Below, one piece after another: positions 38,295 to 50,597 of a stretch of DNA of 64,000 bases. Position 1 is the stretch's first letter. Each line of letters begins with the position of its first letter. The stretch spans positions 5,253,128 to 5,317,127 of the forward strand of contig JAQFVV010006273.1 of NCBI GenBank assembly GCA_028023455.1. Reading direction: 5' to 3'. This DNA is from Epiperipatus broadwayi (taxonomy: Eukaryota > Onychophora > Udeonychophora > Euonychophora > Peripatidae). Both the position numbers and the translations under genes were made by a program. The notes under the pieces are model-generated. The model did no database searches. It was not told the origin of the DNA and saw nothing but the letters and a program-made list of their open reading frames with translations.

Positions 38295-38719
38295 CAAAAG
38301 AGCAAGGTGACAAGACTCAGAATGAATAAATGATATGTCAGTTGTTAAACCTTTTAAAAAAATAATTGTGAGACTTTACAAAGTATTTGATAATGTGTGA
38401 AAAGATCATGGCCCTTTTATTGTGTATGGTGTTTGGGACTATGTGATGGTCAGTGATATATGTGGAATATGTCTAGATTGCCAGGCAGAGATTCCAATCT
38501 TTTTTGTCTACATTTAGACAGTGTAGACAAAAATCTATGTATATAAATAATAATGTATTTGACAATTTGTACTGATTAATGCCACTTCCCAGAATTGTTT
38601 TTTTCATGATTTTAAACATTAATGAAGTGAATGTCAAAGGTATGAAAATGGATATCTCAGTTTTCATCACATATCTCCTTTTTCTCTGAAACCAAGCTTC
38701 ATGCTCAACCAAATATTAA

Positions 38720-41540
38720 TCCAATTAAATATTTGGGAAGATTTGGATATATGCAATTCTCTACCCCAAACCCTAAAACAGCAGGTGCTCCATTTAAATC
38801 ATTTAACATTCTATATATACACCAGAACATGTTAATCATCCAATTACATCACATTGCTTTTACTATAAATATAATTTATCTATATTTTATACAATAGACT
38901 AAATCTGATATATCAATTAATATCCTATCCAGACCTTATCCAGTTCTAATGTTTGGAGACTTTAATATGTCTTTTTGTGAATTTGTGAATAAATACCTGC
39001 ACCTAATTAATCATGGACTGATGAGTGGTCAGGGTTTTTTTCCTAGTAATGTCTTTTCTTTCTATACAGTAAAACACTCACCAAAGACAGTAGTCTCTGA
39101 AATTTATATCTACTTCAAAAAGATAGACATTATAAATCTATCACCCACATTGGCTTGGTTTATATTTATAAACATAATTCAAACAAGTGTAAATTTCCTA
39201 CTGCCTTAATGAAAGAACTTGATGTAATTGTTATCAAGTTGAAAGCCACATCATGTGATGCTGCATCTGTTCCCTTAATCATGACTTTTAAACATCAATA
39301 TAAGCATATAGAATCTATATTGCCAGAATATCCGTCCATTAAGAAAGCAAATTTTTTTTAGCTCAACCACACAATTGGTCTAAATGTTATATCTGATGGG
39401 CACTATACTACAATTATAAGAAATCAGTTTCATCATCAATAATAATTTACAAGAAAATTAGTGCAGGAGTGAATATGCTACCACCCATTTTTTGCCATTT
39501 TTAATCTAAATTACAAAGAGCCCGCTATGCAGAACCATGTATTTCTGACTTAAATGGGAATTCCCAAGGCCATAATATAACAGAATCTGATATATTACTA
39601 AAACTCATATTTTTATCTCAAAATATTTACCCAGATCCTCATGCAATACTTAAATATCTACTCATCTATTTAAGATATTTTACAACACCAATTATAATGA
39701 AGATGATAGACTTTCTATCTAATAATCTTCACTATATCGAGGAATTATATCCAGTTTCATTAGTTACATTTCTTTTAAAAAAAATTATTCTACCATTTCT
39801 GCTTGATAATCTATGGCCTATTTCAATGTCACCCATTTTGATCAAGATTGCTAAATCTATAATAAAAGATAGAATACAGCCTATAATTCTTCCAGCCATC
39901 AATTCGTAATTTCCTTCACATCCGAGGCTATTACTCTATTTAAGCTAGTGATTGACCAAGTAAGATATAATAAGAGAGCAGGTCCCATTGCAGTTCAATT
40001 AAATATATCATCAGCATTTGATTCAGTATGAATTGGCACACTCGTCAAATTATTAGAATCACACAATATTCGGTAGTTCCATAATTTATATAGTAAGCAA
40101 CCTCTTAATCAGTAGACAAATTTTTGTCACTCTTAACAGCAAAAGTGCACCAGGCTTCAACCCATATAACTCAATTCCACAAGATTCACCATGAAGTGCA
40201 ATTTTTTATTATCTGTAGCCACCCATTATTTCTGGAGATAGAAGAAAAATTTCCAGGCATGTATCTTCCCATAATAGAAGAAGCAATTAGACATATATCA
40301 TACAAGAATGATCTAGTAATTCTTCTACAATCTAAGAAATATCTACCTTCCCTAACAACCATTTTACAAAATTATATGACCTCCAATTTATTCTAGAGAA
40401 ATCTTGCACATGGAACTTATTAAGTGGTAAGAGCATACCATCAATGTACTTGGTTGCTCCACGCAACTTCCTCGATTTCCCTATTTCCAAGTCAATGCAT
40501 ATAATGAGAGTGAACATACATAACTCCATCCTCACTTCAATTGAAAACATAATCAAACATCTATCTAGAGTTTATCTTTCACTGCACGAAAAAATTTCCC
40601 TTATTAATATCCTAATTTTTTCCAAAAATGAATTATTATATGCCAGTGATCAACTACATGAACTCTTCCAAAACAAATACTTCAATTTGCTCTAAGGTTA
40701 TTTGGAATAAAAAGGTTGTTGCTATCTGTATTAAAACAATGCAAAAAACATTTAAAGGATAATGATGGACTCTTCCTTCATTCAATTCAAACCTTTTACT
40801 TTCAAACTCATACAATATTATTATAAATTTTTTGACTCATTATTCAAACACAAATAAATTTATTATTATGACTCCTACAGATACACCTTTACCAAAAGAA
40901 AAAAAATCTCATTTTTAATGAAACAATTCTCCTTCTATATTATTATTAATAATCAGGACTTTGGAAAAAAAATACTGGGAAGCCTATATCATATTGAATG
41001 GTACTCATCAGAATACCTACTCAGTGCCCATTCTTAATATTAATTATTAAATTCAAATACTGGCACCTGGAATCTAAATACATTGACTTCATAATAAAGA
41101 TCAATTTGGCAGCTCTCCCTACTAATCATTTTCTCTCACAAAAAAGATTTTATATACAAATATTGACCCAATCTGCCCCCTTTGTCATCGAGATGATTTA
41201 ACTATCCTACATACTTTACTACATTTTTCTGTACTTGGTATATATATATATATATATAGATACATCATTGAAAGAAGCACAAACTTCAAACTTTCCTTCT
41301 TTGTTGCTTTATCCGAAGGCATGGAAAAAAAGTCTATTCCCATTAATTAGAATATCAATCTTTTTAACATTCAGCCTTTGGTGTATAAGATGTCACCTAT
41401 ATTTCAATCAGTTGTCTATCAGATTGGATTCAATATTTTACAAAAAAATGGAAAAATTAAAAATAGAGACCAAGCAATTGCCGCTCCAAACATAGTTGAA
41501 GCCACATGGAACCTAATCAAGCTTTAAACCCCGATATAAG
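38720..41540 (+). mobile_element. LINE copy A, endonuclease/RT region, decayed
   Basis: From 5' to 3' on the plus strand: MFGDFNMSF (38949), the GDFN motif of apurinic-type endonucleases; LWPISMSPILIKIAKSIIKDRI (about 39812), RT block; AVQLNISSAFDSV (about 40000), RT block A; then INLAALPTNHFLSQKRF (about 41100), homologous to the C-terminal zinc-finger region of copies B and C. Many stops and frameshifts mean it is dead. A TA microsatellite interrupts it at about 41239-41259. The clade was not determined. The 3' end is placed only approximately. Confidence 0.7.
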
Positions 41541-42229
41541 ATTTCCTTTGGATTTGTCAATGATTTAGTTTTTTATGCAGCTTTTACTTTCAAAATTAAA
41601 ACTTTATTTACACATTAGAGTGGATACAAAAGCAATCAATGATAGAATAAAATTATATCAATAAGAAAGTTTCAATGTATACATATAAATATGATATGCA
41701 GGCCATATATATAGAAATATCAAAAGTTGTATTAGATCAATAGCTTAGTCACAAAAGCAGCATAAGAAAAATCATGATAGTTAATTAATGCAAGTATGAA
41801 AGAAACATAAATAAATATAAATAAAATCAAAGATTATATTAATGTCTTAAGGCAGTGTGTCATGAGCTTAATTAGTTAGGAATATAAAGTAAGTCAAACC
41901 TATATATATAAGGTTTGGAAATTCCATTGATTAATGATTATCCTGGCCCAAAGAGTAAAGAGGACTATAACAATATTTACAAGTTGATATAGGTAAGTTT
42001 ATTGTATAGTATGTAATTAATGCAAAGTTTGTGTATTCAATATATAGAATGTATGAAAGATCTTTATAGTTAAAGTTTAGATTATTCCTAAGTGAAAGAT
42101 GGGCTATATTATTTGTTCAGTGGATGGGAGAAAGTTCAAGTTTTAGGCCTAAGAAATACAGGAATTAGAACTAGCCTCATCTGGCTCCAGGTTTGGTCAA
42201 TTAGCCAAGACTGACAAGTTCGTTTATCC
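41541..42229. other. AT-rich DNA between LINE copies
   Basis: Probably includes untranslated parts of copies A and B, but no boundary could be seen. Confidence 0.4.
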
Positions 42230-43270
42230 TCATCTTTTATTTTGTAGAGGGATTTGAAAAATCGATTAACCATTGAGTCATCACAGCCATGATCAAATAT
42301 CATGCTACATCTGGCAGTCTAAATTGAGAAGTTAATGAAAGTGGCCAGTCTTATTGTCCCAAATTGACCTTTTTAATTGCTGCATAAAGAGAAATGTTAG
42401 CTGGGTCATTGCCATTTATCTGGTCTAATGCTATATTACGGAGATAAGTCCATGAATCACATTGATTCAGAATGTGTCCAATTAACTCCTCCTGTTTGTT
42501 ACATAGGGGACAAAGGGGGTTGATGTTGTAACCTCTTTGGTAGGGGAGAAAGGCCCCAGTGGGGAGTGCTCTAAGGATGATTTTTATTAAAAAATCAAAT
42601 TTTGGACTCAGTTTGATGAATTTTGTTAATTTGGAAAATCGAGCGATTCCTATTGGAAGTATATTAACGGATGTAGTTTTCCCAGGAAACATTAATCGAT
42701 AAACTTCCCAATATGATAATTTCCCCTGAAAAAGGGAACCCGATGACTGGAAGTTTTGAAAAATCACTGTAACTTGCTTTTGTATCCAAATGCTTCTTAA
42801 TCTTGGTGGAGGTCAATCGGTAGGCTCTATCTTTTTCTTGGGAAAGGGCACTCCATTTCGGGATTATCCTTAAAAATCTTGAAAAGTATATTATGAGTTC
42901 ATTGGAGGTAAAAAATCTCCAGCAAGTGAAGGCTAAGGCCATTAAGAAGTTTGGGTTTTTGTAATATGTTGAGGCTGCTGATGGGAGTCTTGCCTTCCCA
43001 GCAAAGTTTTCTGCATAAGGTTTCAATTTTTTGGATAAACTTGCACATGGGGGGAAATCCTGCTAGATAATATGTTATTTTGGGCAATACTATAGCATTA
43101 AGTAGTGCTATCTTCCCCAATAAGGACAGGTAAACCTTAGATAGTGATGTTACTGTAAAATTGATCTTAGGATAATAAGGAAGCTTGGAGTTCTCTTCTC
43201 ATAATGGATGGGGGGAGGCTGAGGGAAGCTGAGAAATTTCTGAGGGGGGGCTTCAAATCCACCTGGTATT
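42230..43270 (-). mobile_element. LINE copy B, C-terminal part, opposite orientation
   Basis: Minus-strand frames give GKIALLNAIVLPKITYYLAGF and KIETLCRKLCWEGKTPISSLN (42899-43120), then IILRALPTGAFLPYQRGY and CPLCNKQEELIGHILNQC (42351-42767). The last is the CxxC...H...C finger after the RT in many LINEs. The frames overlap and are shifted relative to one another. The 5' end lies in the GC-rich patch near 43200-43270, where the protein stops matching, so the copy is 5'-truncated. Confidence 0.8.
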
Positions 43271-43883
43271 TGCTTGCCTGATAGAATTGACTTTTCTTCC
43301 ATTTTTTTTTTTTTTACATTGTTTTATTTTATTCTGGTGACTTTGAATTAATGCTTTAAAAGAGTGAGTAAAAACTTTCATGAATCATTTAAGTTGATTC
43401 ACTTGGCTTAAGTTTCACTTTGTCATGCTTTAGATTTTTATCAGTTGAGTGATATAATTATATACATTCATGATATTTGATTATTTTATTCTAGAAGAGT
43501 ACCTCTGACTATAAAGAATAGATTTTGATGACTATAAAGAATAGATTTTGATAGAATTTCCGAATCTCTTCACTTTTTTCTTTTTAAATTGTTCTTTGGT
43601 GTTATTTTCTTAATTAGAAAAAACTACCAAACAAAAACAAGTTTAATTATTTATAGTCATGCCAATTTATGATATATTTTCATATTTACTTATTATTTAC
43701 ATTTATATATCTTTATTACGGTTTATTTATAACTGTTAATTAAAATTAAATTTTTTTAAATCATGTATTGTTTATCCCTCTTTCAATACGTTATAATTTT
43801 ACAAAACATCATGCAACAATCTCTTGCATTCACTTTACTTTTTTTATTTTAATCTCTCTTTTTCTATACTAATCTTAAAAATT

Positions 43884-44430
43884 ATTAATACCCAAAGAGG
43901 ATATAATATAAACTCCATCTGTTGTATGTGTAAGAAACAAGATGAGACTATAAAACATATATTAGAGGAATGCAAATCATGGACCAGCCTGAGAAATGTT
44001 ATTAAATCACTCATTACTAATGGTGAGGCTGCATGCATTCATCTAATTAAATAATTTAAGAAGGGTTATTTTGGAATAATAAGACTGGCCACCTTTATTA
44101 ATGTCTGCATTTGGTCACTGAGAAATAGACTATTATTTGAGAAAGGAAACAATTATGATCCAATTAAAACGATAATTTACTTGCTACAAGAAAAGAGAAA
44201 GATAATATATTTTACCAGAAATGGCCGACAGACCAAACTTGGTTAAGAATTAATTTAAGACATTATATGAACCTGGAAGATGCTTAACTACAAATATCAA
44301 CACAAAAATGGAGTGAAATTGGCCATGGTAGAAATTGAATGTCTGATCTGGCTCAGGGATGTGATGGAAAATGTGGATCAAAGTTGACAAAAGTACATAA
44401 GGTGCCTAAGAAGAAAAGATCCTTATGATG
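43884..44430 (+). mobile_element. LINE copy C, C-terminal finger and tail
   Basis: The frame at 43824-44054 enters homology at QRGYNINSICCMCKKQDETIKHILEEC, aligned to copy B's finger region. It continues after a stop with FKKGYFGIIRLATFINV, matching copy B beyond its own stop. It is 5'-truncated just before the finger. The GC-richer DNA at 45040-45340 may be its 3' untranslated tail, ending near 45560, but this is not proven. Confidence 0.7.
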
Positions 44431-45929
44431 AATAGAACATTTATTTATTATAACAATTTTGGGGGAAGCTATATGTATTAGGATTGTTGAATAATTTTAA
44501 ATGTATGAGGGAAAACTGATTTGAATTAATGTTAAACAAAACATCTTAACTGAGGTACGAAATTAGAGAAATGAGTCTTAATTTAATTTGAGACTAATCG
44601 GAGTGGATTTAAATTGTGAGGCATGATGTTATAGTCAATGTGAATCATGGGTTCTAATATTGAAATTGTATGCTATATATGAAATTGGAAATTTTACATT
44701 GTGATTTGTACCTTATATCACCTAGTTGAAAGATATTATACTATAATTTTGAAAGATTAACTGTAAATCCTAAAAATAATTTTTGTTTATTCTTTCTTTT
44801 CCCATTTATTACTGGAAAATTTAGAATTTAAAATTGAATATTGTATTTAATGTAAGATTTTAATCATATTTGTGGCAAAATGTGATTGATGATTAGTGAC
44901 TTTATATTTAATATGGCATTTGACTGTTTCAGTCTAAGTGTAAATCAATGTTGTATTTTGAGACAGTTATAGTAGTGCTTTTACTGTATGCTAATAATGT
45001 AATGTAAAATCTGTATTTTCTTCGGTTTATAGTTGTATTGAATTTATAACTTGTTTACTCTTGATCTAAGATAATACATGGATGACATGTGTGATCTGGC
45101 TTAATTGTGTACTTGTGATTTGATGTACATGGTTCTAGCATGGCTGGTCTGCAGATTAGATGGTTGGTGTTTGATGGGCTTTGACTCTGGACCTTGTGGC
45201 CTGTTGTGGGAGTTGGTGAAATGCTGAATGTCTGCCTATCCAGATGAAGCAAGTAGGTCCTCACTTCGGGGTCCAGGGAATGGGGATCATTGGACTTCTG
45301 ATGACTTCACCGTGGTTGGGCCATGTTGACCAATATACAAATAGACGTGTAACTAGATTATATTAATATTTCCATGTAAAGATTTGTCACTGCATGTAAA
45401 CCTTTTTGTAAATTTAGGGAATAATTGATTTAACTTTGAAAATTGAATATATTTTAATCTGTAACTGGGAAGGAGACCCAAAATTGTTTTGTAATCTTTG
45501 CTTTGGGAAATAATCTTTTAATTCCCTGATTAGATTTCTTATTTTATTACTCTCTTTTTAAAAAAAAAAAATAATTATCTCTTATATTATTGTTAATATT
45601 ATGTTGTTTGTTTTTATCTTATAATTATCATTAATATTATTTTTAATTTCTTGACTTTATTCATTCCATTATTTAGGAATACTATCTCAATATACATATA
45701 TTATGCTTTGATATATAAATTTCAAATTTTCTATTCTCATAATATTGACAACAATCACTTAAAAAAAAAAAGTTTTTCTATGATTAACTCGTTTTCTGAA
45801 AATATACTTCAAATTCCACTTTACCATCCACTCTTAAATACAGAATAGAACCATATAAAAAAAATAAATGACTTCAAGATGCATTTCATTCTAAAGTAGC
45901 ACTTTTCAAGTGGTTTAAATCGCAATCTC
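44431..45929. other. Probable LINE 3' untranslated DNA and AT-rich flank
   Basis: No gene supported. 45040-45340 is unusually GC-rich for this window and contains a short random-looking minus frame (45055-45264). Confidence 0.4.
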
Positions 45930-47220
45930 AACATATCTTCATTATTTGCATAGTTTCAAGAATGTGTAATTGAGTGGAAGTTTGAAGAATACATATAATA
46001 CATTGTGATACTCCAACATTGGTCTATTAGATAAATGAAATACTCTCAATCCATAGCACAAGATAGAACTTTTTAAAGAAAAGATCACTCGTCTTTTTTA
46101 TTATCTTAATTTATATATAGAAGTTAACTTTAAGCACTTAGGTAAAAAAGCATGAAGATTTTAAATCAATCATAGTACTTTATTAAAGTTGTATTTCAAA
46201 TTATTTTATATTATTTTAATTGATATTTATGAGAATTTTAAATTTACAGCCTATCAATATCAAATAAAATAAAATATGCACAAACTTCTCAGGAGTTAAT
46301 ATTACATAGTATATCTTAAGCATTGGTCTATTAAATAAATAAAACACCTCAATTCCAAAGCATAAAATAATTTTTTTAAAGACAAAATCAAGACATCTTT
46401 TCTTTTTACTTCATTAAATATATAGAGGCTAATTTTAAGGACTTTGAAGAGAACATAAGAAGATGTTAAATCAATCATATTTACTCTATTAAATCTATAT
46501 TTCAATTTGATTTTTTTATTTCAATTTATATATAAAGGCTAATCTTAAATACTTTGAAGATAATGAAGATTTTAAATCAATCATATAACTTTATTAAAAC
46601 TATATTCCAAATTACATTATTTTAATTGATATTCATGATAGTTTTCAATTTGTATCTTGTCAATACCTAATCAATAACAAAATATGTAAATATAAACTTC
46701 CCAGCAGTTAATATTATATACTATATTAAGATTAATAATCTAAAACTAATATATTAAATAAATTAAATATTATCAATGCAAAGCATGAGATAAAATTTTT
46801 TTAAAGAAAAGATCAAGTCTTTTTTTCTTTATCTCAATAAATATACGGAGGCTAATCATGAAGATTTTAAATCAATCATATTACTTTATTTAAGCTATAT
46901 TTCAAATTAAATCAATCATATTATGTTATTAAAGCTATACTTCAAATTGCTTTATATAATTTTAAAAGAATATAAAGCAATTAGAAATACAGCTTTAATA
47001 AAGTAATATGATTGGTTTTAAAAAATCTTTATGCTTTCTCTCCAGAGTGCAAAAAATTAGCCTCTATATATAAATTGAGGTAAAGAGAAAACTGATATTT
47101 TTTTAAAAAAAGTTTTATTTTGTGTTTTTGGATTGAGAGTATTTTATTAACTTAATATACCTGTGTTGGAGTATTAATCTCAATATATTACATAACATTA
47201 ACTGCTGAAGAGTTTATACA
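45930..47220. repeat. Degenerate tandem array ending in an inverted copy
   Basis: Units starting near 46016, 46322 and 46735 share TTGGTCTATTA.ATAAAT, TTTTTTAAAGA.AAGATCA, GAGGCTAATTTTAAG and GATTTTAAATCAATCATA.TACTTTATTAAAGCTATATTTCAAATT. From about 46980 the sequence runs as the reverse complement (AATACAGCTTTAATAAAGTAATATGATT, then GGATTGAGAGTATTTTATTAA, then GTTGGAGTATTAATCTC), mirroring the left end at about 45995-46055. The whole 1.2 kb therefore has terminal inverted repeats with internal duplications. Confidence 0.65.
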
Positions 47221-47378
47221 TATATATATATGAAAAAACAAGTTATAAATCACGTAACTTGCTATTGCTTGCATTTATGATCAATAGATGGAGCTTTACC
47301 AAAACCTCTGAACAAGCGCATTTTTATTTACATAAACATCAAAAGAGTCAGAATTCACTATCTCTTTCATTGGCTCCA

Positions 47379-47425
47379 CCTTCAGATCAGCTGATTTCAA
47401 GCTAATTTGCTATCATCAGTGAAGG
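47379..47425 (-). ncRNA. Hammerhead ribozyme, type I, unit 1
   Basis: Minus strand: stem I CCUUCA, CUGAUGA, stem II region UAGC-AAAUUA-GCUU (three pairs, U-U at the base), GAAA, stem III AUC(AGCU)GAU, cleavage C, stem I UGAAGG. Stem I is a perfect six-pair match and every invariant core base is present. Stem III is a self-complementary decamer (AUCAGCUGAU), allowing a dimeric fold. The U-U mismatch at the base of stem II may lower activity. Confidence 0.7.
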
Positions 47426-47792
47426 ATTGGGCTAGAAACTAGATCTAAAACACTGACTCCAAGTGTTTATGCAACAAGTTTCTATCAGTTTGCAAGCATG
47501 AATTTTTCAGACACATAATGTCTTCAAACCCAACCTAACAAGCCAGATAGCTACGTGGGTCTGATATCAGTTCAATTTCACCACATAGTCAAAGCCTCTG
47601 CAATATATATCATTGCAAAAACCTTTAAAGGTACATTTATAAAAAATCAAAAACAAGTTATAAATCATGTAACTTTCTACCGCTTGCATTTATGATCAAT
47701 AGATGGAGCTTTACCAAAACCTCAGAACAAGTGTATTTTTGTTTACATAAACGTCAAAAGAGTCAGAATTCACTTCTCTTTCATTGGCTCCA

Positions 47793-47839
47793 CCTTCAGA
47801 TCAGCTGATTTCAAGCTAATTTGCTATCATCAGTGAAGC
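47793..47839 (-). ncRNA. Hammerhead ribozyme, type I, unit 2
   Basis: Identical core, stem II and stem III to unit 1. Stem I is GCUUCA against UGAAGG, so five pairs remain and the outermost is lost. Cleavage at both ribozymes would release a monomer of about 414 nt. Confidence 0.68.
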
Positions 47840-48029
47840 ATAGGGCTAGAAACTAGATCTAAACACTGAATCCAAGCATTTACGCAACAAGTTCCTATCA
47901 GTTTGCAAGCATGAATTTTTCAGACACATAATGTTTTCAAACCCAGCCTAACAAGCCAGATAGCTACATGGGTCTGATATCAGTTCAGTTTCACCACATA
48001 GTCAAAGCCCCTGCAATATATATCATAAG

Positions 48030-48808
48030 CCATGGTGCAACTATTAACTATATAAACAACTGATTTTGAAAATAAATATTATTGCACTTTTAAAATGTAA
48101 AAAAATATAACATATAAATATATTCATATAGATTTTTTGGAATCCATATGTTAAAAAAGAATTTAAGCCATTATTTTACACATATATTACAGAATCTGTT
48201 AATTTAAAAGGAATATGATTTTAATTTGCAATACTATTACTTCAAACGGTTACAGCCTCCACAACTTCTTGCATATTAAATGCTCATTATATGTACATAT
48301 TATTGTCAAAAAATATTGTCAAGATTTTAAACAAACTTATAATCGTGGATTTCGTAAGATCAAAAATTATTTTGGATTTATTTTGTCTGACATAAAGTTG
48401 TTAAATAGTTCTGTAATTTTACAGGATTAAAATAGATAATTCACACCATAAATATTAAATTAATCGAAACGATATTAAATCTTTCTCTATATATTTTTTT
48501 ATTTATCACTTTGTAGCTATCTTGCATTTTGCAATAATTGATTATTTTTTTCATCATTTGAAAACGTTTAGAATAAAATATAATAGATGGCAAATGGTGA
48601 CTGAAGATTCAAGATCTGTCAAATTATTTTCATATATATATTTTGTATTTCCACACATAAATTAAAATAGATTAAATAATATTAATACCAACAATTGTTT
48701 TACTAAGAAAAATTTATTTCACAATTAAAAAATTATTTTAAAACAAATATACAAATATATTACATTAACTTAAAAAGCAATTATATGTTTACAATATCCT
48801 CAGGGATA
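48030..48808. other. AT-rich DNA without recognised features
   Basis: A 71-codon plus frame (48215-48430) has no family resemblance. Likely intergenic. Confidence 0.45.
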
Positions 48809-48814
48809 TTTATT
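48809..48814 (-). terminator. Possible polyadenylation signal for the PKS
   Basis: AATAAA on the minus strand about 325 bases after the stop codon. The region is so AT-rich that this hexamer occurs often by chance, and another lies near 48713. Shown only as the first plausible one. Confidence 0.3.
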
Positions 48815-49137
48815 ATATTAAAAAAACACTATATTTACAAGAATAAATTACATTTTTAAGTTAATATAAGAATAAAAGTTACATATGTTTTACTGAACTA
48901 TTTCCAGACCTTGAAAATCAATCTTAAATAAACGAATCCTCTTACCTAGCAATTTTATTAGCCCCAGAGCTTAAATGTATTTATATTAAAACCCTTCAAT
49001 ACTTCTTACAGTGATATATATATATATACATTTGTTCTATGTCAAGGTCTGAAATAATTAAGTAACTAATATGAGTTAAATGCAACAACACGGGTTTTCT
49101 TTTTAAATAAAAAAAGTAGACATTAATAATACTGTAA

Positions 49138-49406
49138 TTATTGTTTCAGAGGTAAAACAACTTCTCCTTCAAGAGCCTTGGATAACAGAATGTCTGTAGT
49201 CATTCCACCTAAAATATCTAACTGAGAAACATGAACTTTAAATTCTTTATTTAACCAGTTTACTAGTTCAACCGCCATTAAGGAATCTACTCCATAATCT
49301 ATCATCGGTTTATTGCTTTCGATTTGGTCAGCAGGAATGAAAAGTAATTCACTTATTTTTTCTTTTACTTTGGTACATAAATCTTCTGATGTAATGTCAA
49401 CACAAC
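49138..49406 (-). CDS. PKS terminal exon: acyl carrier protein domain and stop
   Basis: Last coding exon, 88 residues plus TAA. The acceptor is TTATAG|GTTGTG in phase 1, completing the glycine split at the previous exon. The reading contains the 4'-phosphopantetheine attachment motif YGVDSLMAVEL, whose serine carries the swinging arm, preceded by a helix-like stretch (KVKEKISELL) and followed by NWLNKEF, the usual second and third helix pattern of a type I ACP. The chain ends about 45 residues after the serine with EGEVVLPLKQ. No thioesterase, reductase or condensation domain follows, so release must use another enzyme or spontaneous chemistry, unlike animal FAS, which ends ACP-TE. The stop falls at 49138-49140, in a strongly AT-rich 3' region. 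Confidence 0.93.
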
Positions 49407-50417
49407 CTATAACAGAAATAATAACAATAAAAAAAAAAGATTACTAAATATTATGAATTATTTACTAAGAGTAAGAAAATTTCCAATTAAAAACAAATGA
49501 TTAAAAATATTAAAATAAAAAAATATAATAAATTAGTTGATTTTATTATTCAGAAGTTTATAAAATGTTTGAGTCCAGAAAGTGGCATCTTATTCTGATT
49601 CATGAACAATGAGCTTCAAAGTCTGTAACTATACCTCTGTACTATATCACACAGGCAAAAATAGATTCTCTAGATAAAAGATTTAATTATAGCAAAACAA
49701 GTAAAAATGATACACAGGATATCTGAAACATGTTATAGAAATTAGGCAATACGATATGATGGTAAATTGACATTAGTTGATAATTATTAATGGTATATAG
49801 TTCTCATAACATAATTTGTTCTAATATCTTAGATATAAGTTTGCATCATACGTCTAAGCTATAATGTTTACCATGCCCCAATAAAATGCTTTGATGTTTA
49901 GAAATGAAAATATTTTTGTCCTTTTATAACACAAAACAGTTTTAAATTGATTAGGCAAACGTAGATATTATTCCAAAAGATTGAGTTTTAGCTAATATTA
50001 CTATGAATAGTAACAATTATAATAATAATAATAAACACATACGATATAATTTTAAAACAATACTAAATTTATAATTGACTAGAGATTTATAAAAAAAAAT
50101 TTAAAAATCATTATGGGGATTCACTTTTCTCTTTAATACCCATTTTTCAAAATGATATTGAAACAAAATATTTAAGTCCTAATAAATAATACTTCCGCCA
50201 TGATGGACTCAAAAGCTTAAGGTTCATGAATAAAATTTTCAATAAATTAAAAGGCAAAATCGTTCAGTTTGGTCATATAAATAAAACGGTCCGTGACTTA
50301 ATTCCTATTTGATTATCCAAAGTCTAATTATATTCTGATCAATAATCATACAATTATTTTTTTAATAAATTATTTAATAAATAATATTAAATGTATATTA
50401 CAGTAATTATTACATAC
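49407..50417 (-). other. PKS intron of 1011 bp before the ACP exon
   Basis: Bounded by donor GTATGT (50412-50417) and acceptor AG (49407-49408) on the minus strand, phase 1. AT-rich, with no coding or repeat structure seen. Confidence 0.85.
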
Positions 50418-50499
50418 CACTTTTATTTGCATCTTCTTGTAACAAATGTCTAAACTTCATAAATGTAGGATAAACAAAATGAGAAGTTCTTATCCAATC
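50418..50499 (-). CDS. PKS linker exon between KR and ACP
   Basis: An 82-bp exon encodes 27 residues (starting DWIRTSHFVYPTF, ending EDANKS) plus the first base of a split glycine codon. It follows a clean acceptor (TTTTAG|GATTGG) and precedes a donor (G|GTATGT). It accepts the phase-0 junction of the giant exon and hands on phase 1, exactly what the ACP exon needs. This phase agreement on both sides is the main evidence, because the peptide is too short to recognise as a domain. It probably forms the connector from the ketoreductase to the carrier domain. It lies about 4.25 kb from the giant exon and 1.0 kb from the ACP exon. Confidence 0.85.
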
Positions 50500-50562
50500 C
50501 TAAAAGTAAATTAATGGTTTAACATTGTAAATATGTTTATTGATATTGTCATATATATATAA

Positions 50563-50597
<35 letters not shown>
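50563..50597. repeat. (GT)n(GA)n microsatellite in a PKS intron
   Basis: GT units at 50563-50580 run directly into GA units at 50581-50597. Confidence 0.92.

Larger units (their letters stand above)
47239..48026 (-). repeat. Tandem dimer of about 375-bp units with hammerheads (retrozyme- or PLE-like)
   Basis: Units 47239-47613 and 47654-48026 are about 95% alike by eye, separated by 40 bp (period 415). Each begins CAAGTTATAAATCA and ends GCAATATATATCAT, and each holds a minus-strand hammerhead in the same place. Tandem short units with type I hammerheads and no coding sequence are the hallmark of retrozymes. PLE terminal repeats look similar. It is the best-preserved repeat here and lies about 1.1 kb beyond the PKS stop. 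Confidence 0.75.

Noticed and set aside
39010-39060. CTGATGAGTGGTC near 39016 as a hammerhead core
   Set aside because: No GAAA box or stem partners follow. It lies in the LINE endonuclease remnant.
45930-48026. CRISPR-like array from repeated units
   Set aside because: Units are hundreds of bases long and degenerate, with no short constant repeats or unique spacers, and the genome is eukaryotic.
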